Shown piece after piece: positions 23,701-33,570 of a DNA stretch of 64,000 bases. The notes below the pieces were generated by a model that was given only the letters and a program-made list of their open reading frames with translations, did no database searches and was not told the DNA's origin. The stretch comes from Mnemiopsis leidyi (Eukaryota > Ctenophora > Tentaculata > Lobata > Bolinopsidae). The stretch lies in contig JH152717.1 in the NCBI GenBank assembly GCA_000226015.1, positions 88,510 through 152,509 on the forward strand, given 5' to 3'. Position numbers and translations under genes: made by a program. Every line of letters begins with the position of its first letter. Position 1 is the first letter of the stretch.

Positions 23701-26396
23701 TTTTTAATATGATCTTTCAATTAATAACTCCTTAAAACCTGTTGGTTTTTTCCATGTGATGCTTATAAAAACGTGTACTCAAAAGTTTCAGTCCCGCAAT
23801 ACTCATGTACCCTTGTCTGAACGCTGTAACCCCCGCTGTAAGTCCACTCTGTAGCTGAACTTGCAGTTTCACCCGTACCATTACATACCTTATGCTGGCC
23901 TGACGGTTTCTTTGACCTTCAAATCAGTTTCCCCGTTTAACTCTGGCGATTTTTGCCTTGACAATCTCCGTGCTCTCTTCAGGTCTCTCCACAGACCACA
24001 TCCAATGTGATGGACGATTTCCATTCGCCGTTGCCCATATCTTAAGTTTCTGTCTTTCTGCTGTGACAATTTCGATTAAAATTGAATTGCATTGTTGACA
24101 ACTTTTAGTTTAGTTTTAACCAGTGCCGCTTCTTGGAGAATAACAACAATTGCATTTGCGGCCAAATTGTCTTGAAAGTCAACTGATGTACAAAAAGAAA
24201 ACGACTACGAAGAGTAGAATACACATTCACTGCGGAGATTTGGGCCAACAGGTGCCAACGAAGCGATATTAATTACATATTTTTCCTGAATATTCGATTA
24301 AGATCTTGAAATATCCTGAAGTGGCAGTAGATTTTGTTATCTGTGGCTTCTTTCCTTATGTTTCAGCCATTATCAACGGCGGAAATAGACTTCTGCATAT
24401 TTGTTACCCTATATAATTCAATATATGGTAAAATATGAAACAGTTACTTTCCAACAAAATTTCAATAGTGTGTGTTCATGAAATTTTTGATTGAAGATGA
24501 AAAGCTTTTTTATTTCTATTTTTGTAATATAAAATAAATTAAATTTCACCTTAATCCATCCTAATTAACGTTATGACAATACAGTACAAGTAATACTAAA
24601 GTTAAGCAAAAAGGGAAATCAACGGTTATTATAATGAAACACAACGTAAAGTAAGTAAAAATGGATACGAATTTACCTTAACTTGAATTTCGGTGCTAAA
24701 CTTTTAAGTATACTGACGTTCGTCTGCACAGTTAAAGTGAAACACTTTAACCATTTTACCAAACTCACTTTATGTTTCTAAATACTGTTAGTATTCCAAG
24801 GCCAACTTTTCTACTGCTCTGGCATCAGGTAGAAAGGCTTGTATGTTGTACACTTGCTATGTCTTCCATTCCCGTCTTTGTAGATGAAGGACTTGGTGAA
24901 GCTCACCCCCAGTTGATACAAAACTTGCTTGTCTCCCACGGTCTTACACCAGTACTTTGGTTTGTATCCCAGCGCCCTCTCCACTTGATCAAAACTGTAT
25001 GTCCGTGTGAAACTAGGACTAATCCCAGCTGACAGGAGTTTACGCAGGACACTGTCGTAGAGGTCTAGCGCTCCCTTGAAGTAGCCCACAGGTCCGGGGA
25101 GGATGTCATTAGCGCAGGTTCCGTGTTTGCAGTACTCGTGTTCCCAGAACTCCTGGTTGGTCCAGCCCTTCACACTCGGCCAGCTACTCTTCATCCTCTC
25201 CGCGAAGTGGGTTGCCTGGTAACCAAATCTCAGGTTACATCCCCATGTTGTCTGGTAGCAGTCATATGGACCTTCCGGCCATAGTCCGTGTATGGTCCAA
25301 CGTCCAGGATTGGAGTTGCACCAGCTCTTGTAACAGAGACCTGGAGGCCATTGCAGCACCATCAGGAGATCGCGGTAGTACTTCCGGTCAACCACCAGTG
25401 GAGCCCCGTTTTCGTGGACAGCATCTATCTTGGTGCTCGTCACAAAGGTGGCGAGGGAGAGGAGAATAAAGGGGTGGAATGTTAACATCATTGTTCTGTA
25501 TGTTCACTAAATCGGTAGAAGTAGAGGTAGTCTTGTAGTAGTCGATCTACCATGTATTCCTCGTACTATTACCAGATTGTTTGACTAGGTTTATAAAGAG
25601 TCTACAGATTATTTTTGTAACAAATACTATGTAACTTGGTTATCGTCTTAGATTGGATAAATGCTGTCCGAAAAGACTTTGAAGTTCAACCTGTCAAAAT
25701 TCTGACTGAATTAGCACTCTGTGCGCTCACCTTATGGGTCTAAACGACAAGTAACTTTTGTTGAAGTTGCTCATTTCTAAATTGATCAAGCATCTGGGCT
25801 CTGGTTGTATGTGATAAGTCAAACCTGGCTGAAATTTGGTTGAAACTAAGACACTATAATTATATCATCGTGTGGTCCAACTATTAGTAATTGGGGACTG
25901 GGGGCCTATACTATAATTGTGAGAGGCCTATACACTGAACAATGTTCAGTGTTTGTTCAGTGAACATACACTGAACATACACCAAGATTTTTTGTTTTCC
26001 CTTTTACCTTCAGAACTAAGGAAGGTGATAATGTAAAAAAATTTTGCAAAAAGAGGGTCAAACAATCGTTGTTACCTTGCATATTCATAATCATATTTAT
26101 ACTGATTCACTAGAATTAAATGAATTAATTTTATAATAAATTTTCAGAACCAGAAGTGTTACTTCGTGGACTTGTTTGTACGTGTCAGTAACGACGTTGC
26201 CAAGAACATGTACAAGAACTTCGGTTACTCAGTCTACCGTCAGATTGTGGAGTACTACGCGGGTGGCAACGCCCCGCACTCCCCGCCCGACGAAGACGCG
26301 TACGACATGCGAAAAGCGCTGTCCCGCGACCCGGATGGCAAATCTCTGATCGCTAAAAAGAAATTGATTAAAACTAACGAACTGTTTTCGAACTGA
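17713..26396 (+). CDS. NAA20: N-alpha-acetyltransferase 20, catalytic subunit of NatB
   Basis: NAA20 with NAA25 acetylates nascent proteins starting Met-Asp/Glu/Asn/Gln at the ribosome. Four exons join in phase: 17713-17814, 18489-18566, 18674-18790 and 26148-26396, giving 181 aa (human 178). The start MCTLRPFTCKDLFRFNRVNF, then PLTENYG and WPEYCTVAE follow the human protein closely. The acetyl-CoA loop is RRLGIA and the C-terminal half has DLFVRVSN and EYYAGGN...PDEDAYDMRKALSRD. After KALSRD the tail differs from vertebrates (KSLIAKKK...). Intron 3 is 7.4 kb and holds two antisense intronless genes, a displaced DUS2 exon fragment and an assembly gap. Confidence 0.95.
18791..19435. other. NAA20 intron 3, first part
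   Basis: AT-rich intron before the nested Ly6-type gene. No coding or repeat signal was recognised. Confidence 0.5.
19436..19942 (-). CDS. Ly6/uPAR-type GPI-anchored surface protein, intronless, nested in NAA20
   Basis: The ATG at 19942 gives 168 aa. It begins with a signal peptide (IYISVVISILMIAPGAV) and then LTCYSCLK, the start signature of three-finger Ly6 domains. Ten cysteines follow in Ly6-like order, ending CYDDLCN, the usual final CxxxxCN. A hydrophobic C-terminus (ISLLVATLISLYQLLV) fits GPI anchoring. The middle finger is long and acidic. Partner and role are unknown; three-finger proteins can modulate receptors or adhesion. It is single-exon and antisense to its host. Confidence 0.8.
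   Translation of the reverse strand: MNAIYISVVISILMIAPGAVEHENLTCYSCLKVSGEFFVPIFNNISILANVSIPCNDSDPYLEFCESGEICGKYELSLEGPDGEDGIVSASGCVDPVEAAEDFECNEGSTVYDDLIGYLLSILPDNDPADATVRCRLSFCYDDLCNTGQASQISLLVATLISLYQLLV
19943..20986. other. NAA20 intron 3, between Ly6 gene and palindrome
   Basis: No gene recognised. The weak open frame at 20188-20472 has no known motif. Confidence 0.45.
20987..21083. repeat. Perfect 31-bp inverted repeat, 35-bp spacer
   Basis: The arm at 20987-21017 (tagtacaattgaaacaatcg...) is mirrored exactly at 21053-21083. The right arm ends where the copied DUS2 exon fragment begins (shared bases cta at 21081-21083). Confidence 0.9.
21081..21168 (+). pseudogene. Displaced copy of the DUS2 exon 2 end and its splice donor
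   Basis: About 88 bases match 8156-8243 with a single difference. They cover the last ~63 bases of DUS2 exon 2 (encoding [12 protein letters not shown]), the donor gtaagtattcag and the start of the following TA-rich tract, where the sequence breaks off into Ns. It lies in sense inside an NAA20 intron, 13 kb from its source. It has no acceptor of its own in view. Confidence 0.9.
21169..22103. other. Assembly gap (935 Ns)
   Basis: A run of N. The gap starts inside a TA-rich tract directly after the copied DUS2 fragment, so the flanking sequence may be affected by misassembly. Confidence 1.
22273..22311. repeat. Perfect 18-bp hairpin with 3-nt loop
   Basis: Arms 22273-22290 (atcttgccatttgggccc) and 22294-22311 are exact reverse complements around GAA. 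A second palindrome, ttgtgcacgtgcacaa with a central CACGTG, follows at 22324-22339. Confidence 0.9.
22312..24810. other. NAA20 intron 3, between gap and RNase T2 gene
   Basis: AT-rich sequence without a supported gene. A 67-codon minus-strand frame from an ATG at 23233 has no recognisable family and no splice context. No transposon was identified. Confidence 0.45.
24811..25491 (-). CDS. Ribonuclease T2, intronless, nested in NAA20
   Basis: RNase T2 enzymes are secreted or lysosomal and cut RNA through a 2',3'-cyclic phosphate. The 226-aa protein begins with a signal peptide (MMLTFHPFILLSLATFVTS). It carries both family signatures: WTIHGLWP with His68, and FWEHEYCKHGTC with Glu119, Lys122 and His123, so all catalytic residues are present. 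Cysteines around CYKSWC, WGC and KCTTY fit the family disulfides. Length is normal for the family. It is single-exon and antisense to NAA20, about 650 bp before NAA20's last exon. Confidence 0.95.
   Translation of the reverse strand: MMLTFHPFILLSLATFVTSTKIDAVHENGAPLVVDRKYYRDLLMVLQWPPGLCYKSWCNSNPGRWTIHGLWPEGPYDCYQTTWGCNLRFGYQATHFAERMKSSWPSVKGWTNQEFWEHEYCKHGTCANDILPGPVGYFKGALDLYDSVLRKLLSAGISPSFTRTYSFDQVERALGYKPKYWCKTVGDKQVLYQLGVSFTKSFIYKDGNGRHSKCTTYKPFYLMPEQ
25492..26147. other. NAA20 intron 3, last part
   Basis: Contains a cluster of short mirrored phrases (tgttcagtg / cactgaaca) at about 25935-25983; otherwise plain AT-rich intron. Confidence 0.5.
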
Positions 26397-26887
26397 CATC
26401 GGAGTTCCAGCTTTGTGAGGTTTAGTAACGACAGTTACTACTTTGGTAACCATGGTAATTTTGTGAAGCTGGAACAGGGACCGTGGTTTATTGTTATGCA
26501 CATATTGTTGCTCGGTTTTACTATCGCGTATGTTATTTTCTTTTTAAAATAATCTCAACAAGAGTCGAAAATATCTTAAAACAGACCGAAACGTGATTTA
26601 TTTTGTTTTTTCTTGGGCCTCTATACCTAAAATTGATACTTTTCAGTCATACAAATTTTGCCTTGTAAATCTAAGATTTTCTAATGGAGAGAGATATCGC
26701 TTTCAACTTTCTTACCAAATATGACTATTTGAGGTTCAAAATTCATTTTTTCTGATTGGATTGTAAAAACGACCTTTTATTGTATTTTTTGCTACAACTA
26801 TATAAGCTTAACACTAGATTCAAAAACTGCTAACGTTGCTGTAAATGTGTTATAGTTTTTACCCATTTTACATTTTAATCAGGCAAC
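26397..26887. other. NAA20 to PPR-like gene intergenic region
   Basis: This 491-bp gap must hold the NAA20 3' end and the promoter of the next gene on the same strand. No canonical AATAAA or TATA placement could be assigned with confidence. Confidence 0.45.
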
Positions 26888-29800
26888 ATGAAAAAGTTTC
26901 TATATCGAGCCCCCTCCTACTCCTGCTTCATACATCTCCCTTTTCGCTCTGTCTCTAATCAGGTATTCAGTGGTTTATTTGTCAATTTTTCAGTTGTTGC
27001 TGATATCATCATTCTCTAACGATAACCTTTTCCGAATTAACTGTTTTATGAATACCTCTGAACCCTTCTGATTGTTTTCGCTGTAGAAGACGTAGAAAGT
27101 ATGGTGAAACAGCACTAATTGTCCTCTTATTCAGGCCGCGAAATTAAACACGCCTCTTGGGGAGAATATAGAGGTAAACTCAGATATTCTGCGATCTCTC
27201 CGACTTAATTTCTACAAACTAAACTCGGAACTTTCATCCAAAAGTCGGCGTCAGGGTGGTAATGTACGTCGTTATGATCGTTCGTGTGCACACACTGTGC
27301 AGTGTGCACTTGCAGTGACACACAAGTTTCCATGAGTTTTCTATGGAAAACTTAAATGCGTCGTTTCTTTCATTTCCATGAATTTAATCAACAAAATAAT
27401 AATACAAAACCATTTTTCTTGTAATTCACAGATTTTTATTACAGACAGTGTACGAGTTACAGACTCTTGAAACACGCTCAGCTAGAATGCCGACTATTCC
27501 AATAACCCGCATGGAGGACTGGAGAGAAATCAGCCGAAATGTTCTAGAAAAAGCGAGATGCTATCCAGTTTGTGTTCATCAGAATCTTCTGGAACACTGC
27601 CAACATCTTGTTTTCTCATCACCGCAGGACAGGAGGTCAGTTTGAGATTTCAATCTCAGGCCAAACCCTCTGTCCAAATTTAGAAATTCAAGTCTGAGTG
27701 TATAAATTGTAATTGTATTTGTATTTACATTGCACAACGCGTATTTTACCTCATTATTTGTACATCTTATGATACATACTATAATTCTACTTGTCAGGAA
27801 GTTGTTGGACGAGATAATAACGACTTTAATAGAGCAAGAATATCCAGTAAACAAGATCTTGTACAACAGTTACCTCTCCACTGTTTGGAATCTTCGCCTC
27901 AATGTCAATCTGGACCAGGTAGCTCATAGTATATAAATGTAATATTTAAACGTTATCGAACGTATTTTTAGCCCGGTAGCCCAATTGGTAGAACACTCAT
28001 CTAGACAATGCAGAGGTTGTCGGATCATACCCCACTCGGCACGGTGCCGGTCCATGAATTTTCTAAATTGACTATCAGTGGAAATCGTGTCCATTCAAAT
28101 ATCTGCTCCGTACACATCATGTAGCTTGGTTGATCCTTCGGCCCACCCACAACAACATAGAGCTTGCTCTAAATGAGGACCTGATAAAGGTCCCCTCCCC
28201 ACTTGAAACCACAACCAAACGTATTTTATCATTGCATTTGCACCGACATTTTTATTATTGTCGACTGACACAAGGCCCGGTGTGTTTTTTATTTGAAAAA
28301 AAAAAGAATATTTTTAAACAGCGCTTGAAGTTTAATATTCTATTAGGAGCACCCGAAACATTTAAGCTATTATTTTCCGTGTCCTATGAAAGCCTTTCCG
28401 CCTACACAACACTCCATAGAGAGTTCTGGATTGAAAATTGTGGTAACTTTAATCTGATTTATATTCGGAAAACCATCCTGTTTTGAAAGGTTAAAATAAT
28501 TATACCCTACTCTATCTTTTTAGAAGAAGTAGGGACAGGGCGAAATTTAAGTCCGACGGTGGAGAGCAGTTGTCAATCACAAGAAAAAATTTGCTTCAAG
28601 GCCCTGTTTCCATTAACATTATCAACCCAGCACTTTAATTTAAATTGCCTTCTCAGGTACGAAGTCAAAAGCTTTTTTGCACACTTGCATCCAAGACAAT
28701 TCGTCAAAAAATCGTGGTGCTGTCAGATTGAAATAGTGTTACTGGTACCACAAAAAAGTCTTTGATTAAATGACACGTAATTTTAATTTGAAAAACAAAA
28801 ATTTTCGTCTACCGCTCTGTCCCCTCTTTTTCTTCCAGATACAGTTAACCGTAACGGTGCGGAAGTCTGTTGTTTAAGATCATTAATCATTTGGATTGTA
28901 TAAAAAATGAATCCTCAGTAGAACATCCCACCTATTTCGTTAAAGAACTGAGAGGCTACAAAGATTCTGCAAAAAGACTAAATTACTCAGTACTCACTCT
29001 CCTCATTGCGGATATAACCTGTTAAGGCTACGCTCAATTTCATTTGAATCTTACAAAATTGTTCGTTGATCCCTGCGAAACGAGAGAATGTACCATCGTA
29101 GAGACTCAGCTGATGCTGAAAAATAGAGTTAAAGATTGGATTATCGCTTCTGCTCTTTCCTCTTATATGAGGACTTAAGTACTCGTGAGGCTTCCGCTTT
29201 ACGGGCTGATAGCGAAACTCTGAAAAGCTTGCGCTTCAATTTCAAAGTCTTTCAGAAAAATTATTATGTACACAGTAGTTTGGGATGCTTCGGTTTCGTA
29301 ACTAGGGCCCGATATGTTGTGTTGGACCATAATACAATCTGATGTAGTTACGAAACAGCTGAAGAGTTTAGTGAAAGTAGTCCAGAGTATTTTCAAGTTA
29401 ATTTTTTCCGGCGGAGTTATTATATCATATATGTTATCGTATATGTTATTAAAGCATTTTTCATCTCACTGCTATAAGTTTTCAAATTCCATCTATATCA
29501 ATTGAATGGAAATAGCACCATAATGATAAAGATAAAAGATATTGCCACTCAACTTGGAAAACTCAACTCGAAAGAAGAAAACCCTGTTTTGACAGGTTGG
29601 AATAATTACAGTACAATTATTCCAACCTGTCAAAACAAGTTGATTTGTTTTAATTATACCGGCCAACTTATTCTTCACAGAGGAAGCCATTCTTATGGGT
29701 GGAGGGCCCCGTTCACTCGATTCAATTTTGACACATTATAGCTGACAAACATCTGCAGCTGAGTAATACGTTTTCAATTATCATGACAAAATTTGCTCCA

Positions 29801-32800
29801 AGAACCTAAGCTATTTTTAGTTATATTATCAGCCCTATCCCTTAATTTTATTGACCTTGTCACGTATGTACTACACAATAACGCTCTTCAATCCCTCACA
29901 GTAAAAATCAATTAAAATTAGTGGTGCCTCCAGATTGAGCTAGTGCTACCATAATTAAGTCCAGAAGGACAAGTAATCATAATCTAATAAGATTGTTTTT
30001 GTCAGCCCCTCCTATTTTTTCCAAATCAAGCTGCCAGTACGAATACGTGTTATGGTTAATCTCATCGGCCACCTGGGCCTGGTTCGTATAAAAATGCAGT
30101 TCCAAACAGAATAATCCATTGATTTCTTTAAAGCAGTAATCACTGTGACATTAACTTTGAGGAGACTTTAGAGGTAAAGAAGATCGGAGAAGTTTAGAGC
30201 TACGACGATTTTCCGAAAAGATGAAGATATTTGCTGTCCTAATTGGGGTTGTGACCTGCTTCCCTCAGTTTGCTCTATCTGAATCTCATGAAGTGAAGGC
30301 CGAATTTGACGATCCCTGCGGAACAGATGCACGTGAAGGACTCAACTACGATCACAGTTTGGCTGAAACGGCTAAATCAAGAGCAAAAGACGGCGATACT
30401 AGTCTACCTGACAACATGGTCGAGGAGATAATTCCACGATATGAGCGTGCTTTCGGAGCCGTTACGGTGGTTTTCGGCTCATTATGCTTCGAAGCCTCCT
30501 TGAATAAAGATACCTACAAAAGTTTTGGGTGCTTTGGTCGCCAATTCTACTCTAGGCCACATTTTGTTGTGTCGTGTGTGTTTGCTAGATAATGGTGAAG
30601 AATTTTTTCCTTAAGATGCATTTGCAAGACAACATGAACTTAAGAATTTTCGCTTTTGAGTGAAGACTGTTAAGAGTTTGTGAGATATTGTTTTGTCGAT
30701 CAAGTTGTTATGTTATTGCATTTGCAGCAATTATGTTAAGTGATTTACCTCACTGCCATAAGTTTTCTCTTTCATCTTTTATAATTATGGAAATTGCAAC
30801 ATAAAGCTGAAAATATCAGCCCTCAACCAGAAAACTAAAACAACTGATATTGATAATAGAGAGTGGTATGTTTATTTCTTGTCTCCCTCATTTCTTTAAA
30901 TTTATTGCTCTAGGCCTTGCCTTTGTTTTTGTATGTGGGCCGTAGTATCAACCAAGGTACATGATATATAGTTGTACTGAGCAGATATTTGAACGGAAAT
31001 GATTCAAACTGATACTGAAAGTTATTTCACAATATTCATGGACCGGCACTGTGCCGACTGCCGAGTCGGGTATGATTTATCTGAATTTGTCAGACACTCA
31101 TTTGAAGCGAACAGAGAGATTAGAATTTCGGGAGGGTGGGGTGCTTAACAACTAAATTGTACAAGGTATGATCCGACGGCGACAACCTCTGCAATTTCTA
31201 AATGAGTGATCTACCAATTTTGAGGAATTAGGTTTAAAATTTTGAGAAATATGGTTTAAAATCTTCCCCGGAAATACCGTTCCCTGTTGTTCACGATGAT
31301 AAAGAAAACAAATACATAGTCCAATTACTAAAACTAAGTAAAGCTCAAACTTATATTCGAATTGTTTAAAAACATGAGTTCTTATTGCAGATTGCACTGT
31401 GCACAATGGGATAGAGGTCACATTCGTATGTCTAAATCGCAAAGTTTTCCCATTTCTTTCATTTGAAATTGATTGCCGAACTACAGTCTACATAGTATTA
31501 GCAGTGCTAGGAAGTTTCAGTTCCGACGATTAAATTCCTCCAACTTAGGACGTCTAAAATTTAGCTTTTAGTTACCATGAAATAGGAATTGGGAACTTGA
31601 AGTTGAACACCCATGTACCATAAATTTACTTCAGGTATTTGAGGACCTGAGGAGGCTGAATCTTCCTCTCAGCTACGACAACCACGACAGTGTAAAACTA
31701 TCAGACACAGTGTGCAGTTTCCTCAGTCTACATGGAGACTCTGCCGCCATTAGTCAATGTTTCGAAACTTTTTCAACAAGTCGGAATTTCCACGGTTTTA
31801 CTGATCGCGCGTTCGGGTGAGAATAGTTTTAAAATCACTTGCCTATCAGAGGATCAGCAGTGATAGTGTTACTGTGCTTAGCCCGTAACCAGTTTATAAA
31901 CGATGATTTTTGTCAAAGGTCTCGCAGTCGATTCAATTTGGAGGTTTAACTTAAAGATTCCTTATCTTAGTTACTTTTGGGGTTTACCCACATCAAAAAT
32001 CATACGATTGATTATACTATGGTTATAGGCCTAAGGCAGCAGCTAACGCGAACGTGTCACAATCCTGTTCCCTCAGGAACGTAGCAGCAGCTCATGTGTC
32101 ACAATCCTGTTCCTAAGTAATGTAGCAGCAGTTCACGTGTCATAATCCTGTTCCTAAGTAATGTAGCAACAGCTCACGTGTCACAATTCTTTTCCCTCAG
32201 TAATGTAGCAGCGGCTCACGTGACCCGAGGAGAGTTTGACGAGTTGTTCGAGTTACAGTCCACGTTGGAGCGGAGTGGACCGGTCAAACTAGGGTATCGA
32301 TATTACTCTAATGTCATGTTCAGTCTTGCTAGGACTGGAAACTTGGAATTGTTGGAGACTCTTCTCAGGTTTCTTTATGATTGGGCATCTTTTTATGTGT
32401 ATTTTGTTAGGAATTAAATTAAACTGACTACTAAATTCAGGTTATAACAGTTGATATTGCGAATGCTATACATAATTTATCAGAGTTATCATCCCGACAG
32501 AAAAGACAAGATGGCCTGTGTTACGGGTTTCGAAAGTCACTTTGCTACTCTATGTGTCGAGCTAGTAAACAGTGGCAACGAGGACTATATCTCCAAAATA
32601 CTTCCTGTTTTTAACGGTTAGTTCCTTTACAAATCATCTTAACCTTGAAATTATTGACTCGGCTGTTACAATTATGCTTTTCCCCCCAATTTTATTTAGT
32701 TTTTTTTAATTTTATTATGCCTAATCGCCAGATGCCTAATTCGCAGATGGCTCATCCGCTCATACTTCCCTACAGGGCTATATTTTCCCTGGGGCAGAAC

Positions 32801-33266
32801 ATTAGAAAAGTTGGTGTGTGACCTACTGAGTCGAGGAGCCGTTAGGATCGGAGCAGACCTACTTGTTCATGGGGCCGATATTTTCGAGTTTCCAAACCAG
32901 AAACAGATTGGTAGGTTCTTACCGTTCACTCTTTCATTTAGTTTTAAATTTCGGTTTAGTTGGTTGATAGCTATAGTTTTGTTTCATTTGTGTTTCCGAC
33001 CAAAATAAAAGTTTTATCAATAATGTTTCGCAGATATCTACGAGTCTGAGACGTTGCCGGATGTTATGCAGAATATGACTGACAATCTAGATAATATCCT
33101 CATTCAGCTGGAACTGCGGGGTATCAACACGGAATACTCCTTCGACTTTGATAAAATTTCGGACGATGTTGTAGATGATATTGATAATTTAGCGGGGGAG
33201 TTCCCGGAATCAGATTGGATTCATAAACTGTATGCCAATAAGATGGACAGGACAATCATGACGTAA
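26888..33266 (+). CDS. PPR-like mitochondrial protein (LRPPRC-like helical repeats)
   Basis: Nine exons join in phase: 26888-26962, 27135-27258, 27449-27635, 27798-27918, 31635-31816, 32201-32368, 32486-32616, 32776-32910 and 33034-33266, giving 451 aa. The first exon (MKKFLYRAPSYSCF...PFRSV) is basic, Ser/Arg-rich and lacks acids, as in mitochondrial targeting peptides. The body is helix-turn-helix units of about 35 residues, such as KILYNSYLSTVWNLR, HVTRGEFDELFELQ and RYYSNVMFSLARTGNLEL, that resemble pentatricopeptide repeats and recall LRPPRC. The acidic C-terminus (DKISDDVVDDIDNL) is not a known domain. The family call is moderate; exon structure is firm. Exon 6 is preceded by extra copies of its acceptor, and intron 4 contains a nested secreted-protein gene. 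Confidence 0.7.
27971..28210 (+). mobile_element. tRNA-derived SINE, family A (fuller copy)
   Basis: The head gcccggtagcccaattggta plus gaacactcatctag keeps the D-arm and B box (ggttgtcggatcatacccc) intact, followed by the same body as the copy at 8335. It lies in sense in intron 4 of the PPR-like gene. Confidence 0.85.
29136..29342 (+). pseudogene. Decayed duplicate of the small secreted-protein gene at 30221
   Basis: The last ~37 residues of this frame (SLRFNFKVFQKNYY...SSLGCFGFVTRARYVV) align with the C-terminal end of the gene at 30221 (SLCFEASLNKDTYK-SFGCFGRQF...HFVV). Flanks also match: 28715-28760 with 29925-29955, and 29445-29500 with 30725-30790, so about 1 kb was tandemly duplicated. 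No signal peptide or upstream half is readable in this copy, hence pseudogene; a remodelled exon cannot be excluded. Confidence 0.6.
29585..29637. repeat. Perfect 23-bp hairpin with 7-nt loop
   Basis: Arms 29585-29607 (tgttttgacaggttggaata...) and 29615-29637 are exact reverse complements around acagtac. It lies between the two copies of the secreted-protein duplication. A one-armed relative (tgttttgaaaggttaaaata) occurs at 28477. It could be a tiny MITE or an RNA hairpin. Confidence 0.85.
30221..30592 (+). CDS. Small secreted protein, intronless, nested in the PPR-like gene
   Basis: The 123-aa frame starts with a signal peptide (MKIFAVLIGVVTCFPQFALS) and has four cysteines in the mature part (DPCGT, GSLCF, FGCFG, VSCVF). 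The segment LNYDHSLAETAKSRA and the end FGCFGRQF...HFVVSCVF faintly recall the first helix and final strand of CAP/SCP proteins, but the central CAP histidine motifs are absent, so family membership is a guess. A duplicate lies 1 kb upstream. A TATA-like tcgtataaaaatgc lies at 30087, about 130 bp before the ATG. It is in sense with its host. Confidence 0.65.
   Translation: MKIFAVLIGVVTCFPQFALSESHEVKAEFDDPCGTDAREGLNYDHSLAETAKSRAKDGDTSLPDNMVEEIIPRYERAFGAVTVVFGSLCFEASLNKDTYKSFGCFGRQFYSRPHFVVSCVFAR
31035..31222 (-). mobile_element. Partial family A SINE, inverted
   Basis: Read on the minus strand, 31222-31150 shows the tRNA-like head (attggtagatcactcattta, gcagaggttgtcg) and 31075-31035 the part cccgactcggcagtcggcac...gtccatgaa. 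The ~75 bp between them are unrelated or rearranged, so the copy is broken. Confidence 0.65.
32055..32242 (+). repeat. Tandem 41-42 bp copies of an acceptor and exon 6 start in the PPR-like gene
   Basis: Acceptor-like AGs end at 32076, 32117, 32158 and 32200, each followed by (t/g)aa(t/c)gtagcagcagctcayg. The last one starts the real exon (NVAAAHVTRG). Use of the AG at 32158 would add exactly 42 bases in frame (NVATAHVSQFFSLS); the two farther ones run into stops. Confidence 0.9.
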
Positions 33267-33515
33267 TCAGGAATGAGATCAGGGAGATTTGTTTAAAAGT
33301 TCTGTTGTACCTACTGTTTTAAATGATTCATGTTTCAATTTTAATCATCTATGTTTTCATTTTGCTCGATACGGATATAAGATGCAACGAGGGGTACAGA
33401 ACTTTGTAGACTATATTAAACTCTGACTCACTGGACAAATGAAAGCAGGACTTGACACAAAAAGAATTTAAAAGACGAGCCATGTACAAAAGATTAAAGA
33501 TAAATTAAGGCCCTT

Positions 33516-33521
33516 AATAAA
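33516..33521 (+). promoter_or_regulatory. Candidate polyadenylation signal of the PPR-like gene
   Basis: AATAAA about 250 bases after the stop codon at 33266 and only ~50 bases before the end of the convergent EIF3A coding region (33571), so the 3' ends of the two genes probably meet or overlap. Confidence 0.5.
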
Positions 33522-33570
33522 GGCTGAAACGAAAAGTCAGCGATCACGGTTTAAAAGACATTGAAAAAGT

